DNA from: Theristus sp. LFF4_11
Taxonomy: Eukaryota > Nematoda > Chromadorea > Monhysterida > Xyalidae
Reading direction: 5' to 3'
NCBI GenBank assembly: GCA_030248135.1
Contig: JASANC010000625.1
Span: forward strand, 1-64,000
DNA length: 64,000 bases
The notes under the pieces: generated by a model
What the model saw: only the letters and a program-made list of their open reading frames with translations
What the model was told of the DNA's origin: nothing
Database searches by the model: none
Shown: in pieces, positions 21,561-33,247 of the stretch
Layout: each line of letters opens with the position of its first letter
Numbering within the stretch: position 1 is the stretch's first letter
Position numbers and translations under genes: made by a program

Positions 21561-24441
21561 ATGAAGAGCCACGGTCGTCAGTTGGCGAAGGCACTCATTC
21601 GATTCTGCAGCGCGGCGTCACTTTTTCTTCCAACGACTTTCTGCGTACAAAAGCTAGAAATATTCGAAACCGAACTTTTGAACAGCGCTGAAAATAAGAC
21701 TTTTCATAAATTGAACGTTATCTCAAACGAGTGTCAAATTGAGACTGAGATTGTCAATGAATTTCGTAGATCAGCGTCGGTCGACATGATTCAAGTCGCA
21801 GCAATTGTTGTGGGCTGTTTTTGTTTGTTTTATTTTGTTTAGCTTTTTGTTTGCAAACCTATTTTTACTGTACCCATTTTTGTTCTTACATCCCACGTTA
21901 CCGTTGTAGCAAAAAGCAACACCATTTCTTCAATTTATTGGCATTATTAATTTGTGATGATCACTGATCACGTTTGTAAAGGTAATTTCGCCATATTTTA
22001 AGTGATTCAGGGATTTGGCTTGCAGGAATCCCCGTTCGTCAACTATGTCAGTCTGGATCAACGCGAACAAAGGAAACGAGCCGTCAATCCGGGTCTCTTG
22101 TTGGAGGTTGTGCGCGAATTTGCCGAAATTAACCAACAGGAGTAATACTCTGATTTGCTACAATTGTTTACATGGTGTTTAGGGTTAGATCCTTTTAAAT
22201 ATGTTTCTGCTAAAACTTTAATATCCCATCTGATCATTCACAAGTTTCATAATTCCAAGAATCGACTTGGCGGAGTTATTCGACGTCGAAAACATAATTT
22301 TCAATGGAATCGACATTGACAAAGCCTCAGCCTCAAAACTTTCGGTTGAAAACGTAAGTTTGGAGAAATGTACTTGAAATCATTCAAACAAGAGCTGGGT
22401 TAGCGTTGCGTTTTGTAACTGCCTACCCTGATCTTTCAACAATGGTACTGGTGAACCCAACTTTCACTCAAGTTTTGGAGCCACTTGGGCTGGTTCAGTT
22501 AAAGGTGCGTGTTCCATTATTCCGTCCCATATTATTCAGATAAAGTATTCTTTTTCGCGTTAATCAATTTATATTCAATTTTTTGTTGTCTTGTGCACCC
22601 ACAATAGCACGGATTTTGTTTTTTTAGGAATTCGACATGGTCGTTCATGCGGTGGTGTGGCATCACCACGAGACAGCGGAGAACGTGAGCACAGCGGATG
22701 ATGCGTTTGTGTGTTCACTGCCCGTGTATCTAGTGGAACTGGGTGTTCTCAGTGCACAGGCTCGTTTGGTCGGCGGAAAGAGCAACTACCACGAAGCAAC
22801 ACTCGCTATCCTGCTGACGCCGTTTCAGAGCACGGTAAAGCGCATCTTTGAATGAAACCAAAAAATGAAAAAGTAATACTCCCGCGTTGTAGTCCTAAAA
22901 GTTGCGCCACATTTGCCTATAACCGACGACATACATATTCCGCAGCTGCTTCTCCTTAGGTCAGCATTGCACTGCTGCTCTCGATCATCTGCTCGGCCAT
23001 TGTGCTGATGTTGCTGTCGTGGCCTCACTACAACACGGACTCCAATGGTAGCAGCGCCCTTAAGGAACGTCAGTATCGACCGATCGACGCGCTGTGGACG
23101 TTCTTTTCAGTGACATTGAGTCAGGGTACGTGCGTAAATATGCATACGAGTTATGGAATCACGTGATCGCACTTGCAAAATGTGCATAAAGTGAATCGCA
23201 AGTTTGATGAGATTTCAATGTTTTTTTCAAAGTTCAGGCCTAGCAACCCAACCGTGCTCGTGCCGAGTGCGTCTGCTGCTGGCCTGCTGGTGGCTGGCTG
23301 CTATCACACTGGGCGCCGTGTTCACCGGTAACCTTGTGTCGCTGCTGGCCTCGCTAAACGAGCAGCAATCGTCCGCACAACCGTTCTCGACCATTGGCGA
23401 CCTAACTGGCAGCTTAAACGACGGCAAACTGCACGCGGTCATGCTGCGCGACGACATTGATCGACTCCAATCGGCCAGGGTTAGTGGAGCATATGAACTT
23501 GAAATATTTGATTACGAGAAAAATTTACTATCTAAAACATCACAGGAGACACCACAGTGGAACACGATCGTTTCCGGCGCTTCGGGCGAACTTGCTGAAG
23601 TGATTGCGAGTTCGTCAGTGCTGGATGCGTCTCTGGGGCACACATCAACTGGATCACAGCCGCTTGTGCTCTCCGTGGACACCACTGCTGACGCACTGAC
23701 ACACATTCTGACCCGGCCCAGCGCTGTGTTCATTGGAAATCGTGACGTGCTGCGCTTTCTGTCGAGTAAGAAGTTTCAGAGCCGCGAAAAACCGTTAGCC
23801 GATGTTGTGAATCGTTTTTCCGCGTTTTGCTTACACTGTTCTGAAGAATTCTGAATTCTATCATAATAAAAAACGACTCCAGCTACCGCCTGCACGCAGC
23901 TGATATACGCCGAGGAAATTGCAGGCGTGCCAATTTGGCTGTCAATTCCGGTACGCAAGAGTTGGCCGCACATACAGCAGTTTAATGATTTGTAAGTTTT
24001 GATGGTTTTAGACCAGAAATGGTTTTAAAATGGTGCAGATCAATTGTAACGTTATTTTTGGAAGAAAAAGAAACAATATTTCAGAATTAAAGAATTGAAA
24101 CAACGAGGTTTTGTCGATAGATGGATGGACGACTATCTTCATTGGCTTGGTAATCTGTGTCAGCCACGGTTTACGCTGTTCGCAAAAAAAACATATCCCG
24201 ATATAACGTTTTTCTAATTTTTTCAAATCTGTTGCTGTGAGACAACGCAGGCATCCAAAGCAGCTCACTGTGTCGCATGCAGCATGGCGACAACGGCGTC
24301 TACCTGTCTGAGTTTATTCGCAGCGCTTTTTGGTTGTTGGTTGGCGGTGCGCTGTTGGCAGCTGCTGCATTCGCTTTCGAGTACGGCTGGATGAAACTGA
24401 ATACTGATGCGGGACATGTGATACAAACCGGAAATGGCTAA
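21561..24441 (+). CDS. Ionotropic receptor 1 (iGluR-fold cation channel)
   Basis: Exons: 21561-21806, 22026-22141, 22260-22353 (or to 22357), about 22404-22504, 22628-22834, 22960-23125, 23238-23479, 23546-23765, 23883-23991, 24085-24149, 24251-24441; about 585 residues. The third-exon end is unsure because phase fits only with the later donor. It has a signal-like N-terminus, no large amino-terminal domain, and an S1 half (SPFVNYVSL onward). Helix 1 is SIALLLSIICSAIVLMLLSW, the pore entry ALWTFFSVTLSQG, and the gate helix ends TLGAVFTGNLVSLL, the counterpart of SYTANLAAF. S2 and helix 4 (AFWLLVGGALLAAAAFAFEY) follow. The S1 stretch where glutamate receptors have the ligand-binding Arg has none, as in chemosensory IRs. 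It is paired with IR2 at 28629. Confidence 0.88.
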
Positions 24442-24453
24442 TGAAACAAATTT

Positions 24454-25016
24454 ATCATGCGGATGCGCGAGCGAGCGCAGCGAGCGGACAGCGCATCACG
24501 CATAATATGAGCCGTTATCCCCTCGCGCGCTTTTTTCAAATATTTGCTCGCTGCCTCGAGCACACTATAAGCTACAAACCTGCTCCTGTGCACACAAACA
24601 GAACATCCAAAGTTGTGTTTGGAGCCGCGAAAAAATTTTATCGGACAACCTTTCACACGCTGTAGACACGAATTACCTATTCTGAAATTTATGTTACTTA
24701 TTTTTCTATCTCTTTTTTTCTGGTATGTAATCATGCGGATGCGCGAGCGAGCGCCAGCGAGCGGACAGCGCATCACGCATTATATGGCTGAATATTCCCT
24801 CGCGCGCTTTTTTCAAATTTGCTCGCTGCGTCCAGCGAGCATAGTATAAGCCACAAACTTGGTTCTGTGCACACGAAACGAACACCCAAAGTTGTGCTTG
24901 GAGCCGCGAAAAAATTTTTATCCGACTATTTTTCATACGCTGTAGACACGAAAAACCTATTCTGAAATTTATGTTACTTATTTTCCTTGGTATTTTTTTT
25001 TTCTGGTATGTAATCA
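24454..25016. repeat. 276-bp tandem duplication
   Basis: Two head-to-tail units start at 24454 and 24730 with ATCATGCGGATGCGCGAGCG. Both contain CTCGCGCGC, GGAGCCGCGAAAAAATTTT and TTCTGGTATGTAATCA. They begin 12 bases after the IR1 stop codon. They probably belong to a mobile element or satellite block together with the repeats to the right. Confidence 0.8.
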
Positions 25017-25020
25017 ACAT

Positions 25021-25400
25021 GTGTTCGCCCTTTAAATTTTTACCTGCGACACTTTCGCAGTCGAACAAAAATGTTCCCTGGGGTAATTCCACCCGGAGAT
25101 TTTGAAAATTGGGTTAATTTTTTACCCAGACCCTGTTTTTGGGTAAAAAATTGGGCATTTTTAATTGTTGGGAGGGTTTTCACCTGGTTTTAAGTGTTCG
25201 CCCTTTCAGTTTTTAGCTGGGACACTTTCACAGTTGAACAAAATTTTTTCCTAGGGTAATTTCATCCGTAGATTCTGAAAATTTAGTTTATTTTTTTGCC
25301 CGGGCATTTTTTGGGGTCAAAATTGTGCATTTTTTAAAGTTGGTAGCATTTTGACTGGGTATCAGTTTTTCACTCTTACAAATTTTGTCTGAGCTACGAA
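25021..25400. repeat. 173-bp tandem duplication
   Basis: Units start at 25021 and 25194 with GTGTTCGCCCTTT and share ACACTTTC and GGGTAATT motifs. A third, partial unit leads into the 149-bp satellite. The copies have diverged to roughly 75-80% identity by eye. Confidence 0.65.
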
Positions 25401-25431
25401 AAATAAGAGAAATGTTTAGTCCGTAGGAATT

Positions 25432-26795
25432 CAATGCGCTGATCACGGATTTCGGGTTAGTTTTCTTACGTGAGCAACTCTAGATGCCGAATCGTGACGA
25501 TATCGGGCGAATCGGCCGTGGAAATCGGCGAAATCGGTCCACGAACGAAAAACAAGAAAAGGGTGTTTTCCAGGGTAATTCAATGCGCCGATCACGAATT
25601 TTAAGTTAGTTTTCTTACGTGAGCAACTCTAGATGCTGAATCGTGACGATTTCGGGCGAATCGGCCGTGGAAATCGGCGAAATCGGTCCAGGAACGAAAA
25701 ACAAGAAAAAAGTGTTTTCCAGGGTAATTCAATGCGCTGATCACGAATTTTGGGTTAGTTTTCTTACGTGAGCAACTCTAGATGCTGAATCGTGACGATT
25801 TCGGGCGAATCAGCCGTGGAAGTTGGCGAAATCGGTCCAGGAACGAAAAACAAGAAAAGAGTGTTTTCTAGGGTAATTCAATCCGCTGATCACGGATTTT
25901 GGGTTAGTTTTCTTACGTGAGCAACTCTAGATGCTGAATCGTGACGATTTCGGGCGAATCGGCCGTGGAAATCGGCGAAATCGGTCCAGGAACGAAAAAC
26001 AAGAAAAAAGTGTTTTCCAGGGTAATTCAATGCGCTGATCACAAATTTTGGGTTAGTTTTCTTACGTGAGCAATTCTAGATGCTGAATCGTGACGATTTC
26101 GGGCGAGTCGGCCGTGGAAATTGGCGAAATCGGTCCAGGAACAAAAAACAAGAAAAGGGGGTTTTCCAGGGTAATTCAATGCGCTGATCACGAATTTTGG
26201 AATAGTTTTCTTACGTGAACAACTCTAGATGCTGAATCGTGACGATTTCGGGCGAATCGGCCGTGGAAGTTGGCGAAATCGGTCCAGGAACGAAAAACAA
26301 GAAAAGGGTGTTTTCCAGGGTAATTCAATGCGCTGATCACGAATTTTGGGTTAGTTTTCTTACGTGAGCAACTCTAGATGCTGAATCGTGACGATTTCGG
26401 GCGAATCGGCCGTGGAAGTTGGCGAAATCGGTCTAGAAACGAGAAACAAGAAAAGGTTGTTTTCCAGGGTAATTCAATGCGCTGATCACAAATTTTGGGT
26501 TAGTTTTTTTTATGTGAGCAACTCTGGATGCTGAATCGTGACGATTTCGGGCGAATCGGCCGTTGAAGTTAGCGAAATCGTTCTAGAAACGAAAAACAAG
26601 AAAAGGTTGTTTTCCAGAGTAATTCAATGCACTGATCCCGGATTTTGGGTTGGTTTTTTGTGAGCAACTCTAGATACTGAATCGTAACGATTTCGAGCGA
26701 ATCGGCCGTAGAAATAGCATAGGCGAAATCGGCCCAAAAAACGAAAAATGAAAACTCTGAGGTATCCGGGGTTTAGAAGAATGTGTGACCAACGA
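25432..26795. repeat. 149-bp satellite array, nine units
   Basis: Unit starts (CAATGCGCTGATCACGAATT) are at 25432, 25581, 25730, 25879, 26028, 26177, 26326, 26475 and 26625: eight spacings, seven of 149 and one of 150. Identity is above 90% in the middle units and lower at the right end. Each unit includes GTGACGATTTCGGGCGAATC. The last unit passes into a unique tail (GGTATCCGGGGTTTAGAAGA). No coding frame. Confidence 0.92.
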
Positions 26796-26841
26796 GATGT
26801 GAATTTGGTTCGACCTTCGGGACTTATTTAAAAGTCAGAAT

Positions 26842-27920
26842 ATTATCTAAAAATGCGGGAGACGCATATAAAAGGAGGAATATGGCTTTGTCTAAGCAGT
26901 GAGAGACTTGGCTCGACAACTCTTTTCAAGTCTCTGATGTGGTACACACGGATACAAGTACATAAGAGCCATATTTTTGCGCCGTTTATTCACTATTTCG
27001 GTTGCACATGTATAATCTTTTCGTACGAAGGAGGCTTAGTAATGTTGAATGATGTGTGGAAAAGCCGCACACTGAAAAAATGTTTCGCGCCAGAGCGTAG
27101 TTCGAATATGAATTGAAATAAATTTTGTTTAGTGAAAAAACATTCTGACTGGTTTTTTCTCAATTTCTTGCACGAATCTGTCGTCAGAATACGTTAAGTT
27201 TTTGCTCATTTAAAATTGCCGCGCAGCCATGAAACATTTTCTCTATCTGTGCGTGCAAACGCATATTGGGTCACGATTAATAAGAAAGATAATACTTTGT
27301 AGACAATTAAAACTTTTGCGGTATTTCGGGCATTTAGCGACCACTAAAACCACTAAAACAACGATCAGACTTCAGATCGCTGATACTGGTTTGCCCAGGA
27401 CAAAGTGTATCGCAGAGGCATTGGGGAACGCAAGGTCTCCTTCTGTGGCAAAGGCAAGGACTCACGGGACAGACAGTTTATCCTGCCACTAGAGTTTGGT
27501 AAAAAGGCTGAAAATCAACGGAAGATAACACCTTTTTGTCACTGATGCTGGTGTGTACACAGCGATGCGTACGTTAGCAACGATAAAACCACATGAAACA
27601 ATGTTTTGCAGTCTCTGATTTTTTTTGTTTTTGCACAGAATTTACAGATTCTTGATTTACACAAGTTCTGCACAGAATTTGCACAGAATTTCGCACATGA
27701 TGTGATTTCGGACTAAACTGGAAAGGACAGTTAAAAAATGATTTTAAAACTTTTTACACTTTTCAGTAAAACAAACGCGGCGCAAAAATATAGCTTTTAT
27801 GTACTTGTATCCGTGTGTACCACATCAGAGACTTGAAAAGAGTTGTCGAGCCAAGTCTCTCACTGCTTAGACAAAGCCATATTCCTCCTTTTATATGCGT
27901 CTCCCGCATTTTTAGATAAT
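26842..27920. mobile_element. DNA-transposon remnant with 143-bp inverted ends
   Basis: The left arm 26842-26984 is the near-perfect reverse complement of the right arm 27778-27920; outer ends are ATTATCTAAAAATGCGGGAG and its complement. The 0.8-kb interior has only short frames and no recognisable transposase, so the element is non-autonomous. It is embedded in the 149-bp satellite, which resumes at 27921. No clear target-site duplication was seen. Confidence 0.85.
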
Positions 27921-28382
27921 GAGAGCAACTCTAGATACTGAATCGTGACGATTTCGTGCGAATCGGCTGTGGAAATTGGCGAAATCGGTCCAGAAACGAA
28001 AAACAAGAAAAGAGTGTTATCCAGGGTAATTCAATGCGCTGATCACGGATTTTGGGTTAGTTTTTTATGTGAGCAACTCTAGTTACTGAATCGTGACGAT
28101 TTCGGGCGAACCTCCGTGGAAATTAGCGAAATCGGTCCAAATGCAAAAAAACTGTGTTGTCCATGGTAATTCATTGCGCCGATCACGGCTTTGGGTCAGT
28201 TTTCTTATGTGAGCAATTCTAGGTATTGAATCGTGATGATGTCGGGCAAATCGGCCGTAGAAATAGCATAGGCGAAATTGGCCCAAAAAACGAAAAATGA
28301 AAAACCTTAGGTATCCGGGGTTTAGAAGAATGTGTGACCAATATTCCTCCTTTTATATGCGTCTCCCGCATTTTGAGATATT
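27921..28382. repeat. 149-bp satellite remainder ending in an orphan transposon end
   Basis: Diverged satellite units continue to about 28290, then the same unique tail as at 26699-26793 (AATAGCATAGGCGAAAT...GTGTGACCA). At 28341-28382 sequence matching the outer about 40 bases of the 143-bp inverted end follows (ATATTCCTCCTTTTATATGC), with no partner. The block therefore contains at least three element ends. Confidence 0.8.
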
Positions 28383-28628
28383 TGTCTCTGTGCTATTTAA
28401 AAAAAGAACTTCCGTTTCCATTTGTCCATTTTTGTTTTCATTCGGATACATTACGTTTGTTTATTCATTTAGAATTCCAAGTAAATGGCACTTCAGTTTC
28501 ATTTTTTATTTGCTCATGGAGCTGTGCGTGATATTTTTCCAGGAAAAACAAGCTTTAAAAATGTTCTTGAACAGTTTATCATTGAGAAGATGTTGTGTAC
28601 ATATTTCTTATCCCACAGAGCTAACAGC

Positions 28629-31600
28629 ATGCGGTCATCCGGAACGACGTTGCCATTTGAACTGGCGCTACTTTACTTTGTCACGTTCTCGTCGACTCAA
28701 GCGACTGCTTTTTCCCATCAACCAGCCGTGAACATGAGCGCAGCAGTGGCAGGTTCCGGGCGTTACGGTCACGGCTCTGCTGACGACTGCGCCGCACAAT
28801 GCTCAGGGGCCAGATTTCAACAAAACTCAAGTTTCATACCCAACTCTGTTAGATTCAAACATTTCAAAATTCAGACCTTTAGAAAACTTCCTAAAAGCAC
28901 ATGCAATCGGTAAATATGTATTTTTCCGACTTCTTGAAATACTGGCCCCTTGGATACACAGTGATAATGCCCGGGATTTTCACGGACATTCAATATGGAG
29001 TTTCGTCACCATATCAACCCAGCAACGAATCTGGTTATCTACGAGCAAGTGAATCGAGAGGCGACGATGAAGTGTTGCGTGTCGTGGCAAAACTGGTTGA
29101 GTTTTCTTATTTGCTTGAACGAAGTCTTTTTTGCAGCAAAACGTCACCAAAATTGCATTACCTTCAGTACCCGCCATTTGTGAACTACTTCAATTTGGAT
29201 GAAACGTTTGAGCGGCGAATCGGTTACGGCCCGGGAATGTTGCTTGAGATTCTGCGCCAGTTTGGTGACCAATATCAACTTCAGTTAGCACATCTTAGAA
29301 GTTTTAACGGTCATATTTTAACGTGGTGACATAACATACAACGTTGCAAGCCATTGTGTTGCGTTGAGTCATCACGTCACCTGGCTATTATTTTAGGATT
29401 CAGCTGATTGAGGTTGCGGACGGAAGCGTCAGAACCAAAAATGGTACCTGGACTGGAGGCATCGGTTATCTGTTAAAAAATGTTTGTGGTTTTTTTTCTG
29501 TGCTTCAAATCCGTCTTTGTTTGGAGACTGGAGATATTGTAAAAAAACAAGAATACCCAAGTTTGTCACTTTCTTGATTTCGTTAGTAAGAGACAACCTT
29601 GCGCATTCTTTCCCCACAAGTTTTTGTCCAGAAGGCTGATGTGTACGCGCACGGTGAAACAGCTGACCCGATCTTGACAGAGCTGGTTGATTTTTCGTTT
29701 CCGTACCACCGCAGCGAGTCCAGCTTTGCCATTTCGTCCACTGGAGAGCACAGTGGAGGCATCAGCGAACGATTCCTCATCGTACTGACGCCGTTCTCAC
29801 AGACTGTGAGTCAGCAATGAAGCTGTGCGGACACGTTGTGCGGTTTCTGACGAATTCGGTCTCGACTCCTCGTGTCGTTTCAGTTTTAGCTACATAACTT
29901 CAACTAGAAAAGACAAGGAAGTGATTGCCTGACAATCGGGGCTGACTGGGCCGTCTGCAGTAATTGTGTCGAAAGTCGAAACTGAGTTGTTGTTGCTGCT
30001 GTTGTTGTTGTTGTTGTTGTTGGGATTTTAGGTGATGTTTTTAGCCAGGGCTAATCCAGAAAAGCTGACAGAACGCCGTCGAGTAGGGTGCCCATCGAGT
30101 TTTCTCTGTCATTCAGTGCCTATGGACTCCTCGGCGGGTCTCGACCCCCGAACGCACAGACAAGAGTCTAACGCGTTGCCACCAGGCCACGCGGGTGACA
30201 AATACCGAGTGTGTAGATGCCGTGGTCCGTTGGCCGGCAGCTTCGGCATTCGGCGACATTCTCAGACTGAAAATTTTGCTTGCGAAAACTTCGATTTACT
30301 GGGCACTGAACGTGCAGGTTTGGATCGTGTTGCTTGTGTCGATTTGTGCATCAGCGTTCGTGTTGCGAGCGATCACCAAAGGTAGCGGCTGTTTTGGACT
30401 CACCGAACAACCAAAACGGGGTCACCAAGAGGGCGACGATATTCGCTACGGAGCACTGACTGCACTGTGGACATTCTTTTCGATGAGTGTTGGCCAAGGT
30501 TAGTGCGATGTCAAAAATCCCTTTCACTTTACTCCTCGTCCCGATTTTCTTGTTTGACGATCAAGAAAGCTACGATGAAATCGCGCCAATCAATTCTATT
30601 GATTCCGCAGTTTCAGGAATATTATTTGTTGCAAATGAGCTTATGTGTTCGCCAATTCCCAATGAAACTGGCACATGCTTTGTTTAGGTTTGCCAGCTCA
30701 ACCGACCTCTTGGTCTTCTCGAACGTTGCTGGCGTTTTGGTGGGCAGCTGCAGTCACTTTGGGCGCCATTTTCACTGGCAATTTAGGTGCCAGTCTTCTG
30801 TTTTTGATTTTAGCAGATGCAGCATTCAGCTTACCATGATAAATCTTGACCTTGCAAATGTAAATCGCCATATTCAGTGGCTCTTTTTGCGGTCGAAAAA
30901 GTGCAAATGCCGTTCAACAATATTGGTCAGTTGACAGAATTGCTGACAACTGGCAAATGGCAGCTGGTGGTCACCGACGAGCATTTGGCACGAGTGCGCA
31001 CTGCTCTGGTTGGTCACTTGACAATAAAACGCGCTTTGAAATGGTTTAAGCATTAGAAAAGTTGGCCAATGCCAGTTTTCCTGTTATTAGCAATCAACAG
31101 CCAGCGAAACATTTGAGTTCAATCGGTTCTTGTTGGCCCAGCCAGGAAATTTGCGCCGCGTCCGAACGCTCGCAGAAGGCAAGTTTGCAAAGACGGGGAC
31201 AGATTCCTGAAGGTGATCAGGCTGCACTGAGAGACTGTTTGTTGAAAAGTTACCATTAAAACAAATTTATGACCCAAAAGCTCAAGGTCAAAAGCATGTT
31301 TAGTGGCAATTAGTTGCAACCGCTTTTCAATGTGTTGCGTTCATGAACTCTGTCAATGCTCAGGAGTGTCGTTGTTGCTGAGTGAGCCGAGCAGCACAAT
31401 TCTGATGACGTCCACTGCCAGTTTACGTCAGCTGGCGGCAGCACAATGCCAAATCATCGCAGTGGACACAGTGACAGTGCTGCCGGTGTGGCTGGCATTG
31501 CCAATGCGGCGACAGTCCGAGTACACACACGCGATGGCGCAGTTGTCAGTTTTTTGATCTTTAAAAATGGGCGTTTCTCTGAAGAAAGTGATAATCACAA

Positions 31601-32143
31601 AACTAAAATTAAAAAAAAACGACTTTTACGTTTGTTTCTCGCGAATTTCTTGTTCCAACTCATTCACAGGATCATCAGTTTGACCGAGCGAGGTTTTATA
31701 CAAAAGTGGCTGAGCGACTACGAGATGCGCTTGGGTGGGCAATTTGCTTCTGCGATTTTTGACCTTTCACAAACTTTTTGTCATAAAAACACCCAAAAAT
31801 GCTTTGAAAACGCCAAAATCAGCAAACCGAACTGAAAAACATTGCAGCACGAACCACAGCCCGCCGGTGCCATCACAGTTCTGCGTCGTCTCGCCTGTCG
31901 ACCACGGGCAGCAGCTTGAAGACGGACAGTTTCATGGGGCTGGACAAGGCGCAAGGGGCGTTCTGGCTGCTCGTCATCGGCGTCAGCAGCGCCTGTGTCG
32001 GCTTCGTGGGCGAACGTGCGCGCTACGCGATGTTCGGCAATCAGATCACGCTCAGGGCTTATATGTCAAAACGATACCCGCATATTCCTTATGAGCATTT
32101 TCAAAAAGCATTTCAATGCATGAGCAGGACTCTCGTTTCCTAG
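28629..32143 (+). CDS. Ionotropic receptor 2 (iGluR-fold cation channel)
   Basis: Exons: 28629-28752, 28962-29095, 29168-29283, 29397-29481, 29632-29805, 30318-30498, 30688-30786, 30878-31012, 31057-31248, 31364-31544, 31670-31734, 31848-32143; all phases close, about 594 residues. The N-terminus is a signal peptide (MRSSGTTLPFELALLYFVTF). S1 has YPPFVNYFNL, GTWTGGIGYLL and the pre-pore motif ELVDFSFPYH, where the glutamate-contacting Arg is replaced. The pore is ALTALWTFFSMSVGQG and the gate is TLGAIFTGNLVALFAVEKVQ, clearly iGluR. S2 follows, and helix 4 is GAFWLLVIGVSSACVGFV. Exons of 116 and 65 bp match IR1 exons exactly in length and phase, so the pair arose by tandem duplication. The ligand is unknown. 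Intron 5 contains a tRNA-like relic. Confidence 0.9.
30002..30020. repeat. (TTG)n microsatellite
   Basis: A short TTG run in the intron between the fifth and sixth IR2 exons. Confidence 0.7.
30126..30195 (-). pseudogene. tRNA-like relic
   Basis: The minus strand has an intact box A (TGGCCTGGTGG) and a weaker box B (GGTCGAGAC), but acceptor and anticodon stems do not pair and no T-run follows. It lies in an intron of IR2, antisense. A decayed tRNA or tRNA-derived repeat. Confidence 0.5.
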
Positions 32144-33247
32144 ATTCCTCATTCGCATGTCCACCGGTTTCTAAATCCCGATGTGCGGTGGTGCCCATAT
32201 CCGGATGTTCGGATGTCAGGATCTGGATTCTCCAATTTCCCATTTCACCAATGACCCCAATTTTAAATTAAAATTTGCCATTTCCCCATTCCCCGATTTA
32301 TTAATTCCCCAATTTCCGAAATCCCCAATTTACCCTTTTACCTCAATTTCCTAATTCGTTCATTCCCCAATTCCCTAAATGCCAATTTACGATTTCCCCG
32401 ATTTACCAATTCCCCACTTTCCTTATTCACCAATTCCCCAATCTCACGATTTCCCCAATTTACTGATTGCCCTTCCCCTACCGAACTGCCACATGACATT
32501 AGTGCGTGTATTTTTGAAGCATAAGCCCAGATCCTGGATGACCACTCGACGTCAACGCTTTGGTAAACCGTCCGAAATGCGACATCAAGTTGGAGAATAC
32601 GACAAAATGAGCGCCATGGACGGTGAAACGACGGTGGACAGTGATCTCTGGGAGGGAGGCAGCGTTGTGACAACGCATTTTTAATGCATGAATGTGCAAC
32701 GGTATTCATGGGCAGTGCACGCTTCACAGAAATCTAAAAATATTCATTGCACAAACGGCAAACAAAGAGTTTCTGTGTTTCTGGGCTACTGTGCACATTA
32801 TCACAGTGTCATTTTTGAACGTATTTGCCAATGGCTAAATTTTGCGACAAACTCGTTTTCTTCTCGAAATACATGGATGCATTTTTAGTAGTATAACTTT
32901 TGCTGAAGTGTGAAAAGGCTACCGCGCTATGAAACTTCTTCGTTTACTTGTACCAAGATAACTGCAATGTGCGACTTTCATGCATTGCAAATCAACCATT
33001 GACGTAAAAAGTTTGACAAAAATTGTGCACGCTGTAGATACATACCATTAAATGAAGCACAAAACCACACATGAACAGTGCTGTGCCATGCCACCCCAGA
33101 TGAAACCGTTCAATTGCAAGGATTCCATTCCAATTGCCTGACTGGCAAAACAAGTAACCTTAGATTGCATGATCAACTGATGACATTAAAAAGCGAATTC
33201 GGGCTCTGAAGTTCTTAAAAATCAATGCGCCCACCTTGCGAGTGAAG
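32144..33247. other. Spacer between IR2 and K2P channel 1
   Basis: 32250-32480 is a degenerate 8-10-bp tandem repeat of the type CCCAATTTC. The rest is AT-rich. Just before the K2P start (33187-33247) the frame stays open upstream of the chosen ATG with a basic sequence (KKRIRALKFLKINAPTLRVK), so a further upstream exon of the channel is possible. Confidence 0.5.

Noticed and set aside
25432..26795. CRISPR-like array
   Set aside because: Units of 149 bp are contiguous without spacers, and the sequence is from an animal; it is satellite DNA.
26853..27492. Transposase in the 143-bp inverted-end element
   Set aside because: The two interior frames of 87 residues show no catalytic motif and partly lie in the inverted arm; the element looks non-autonomous.
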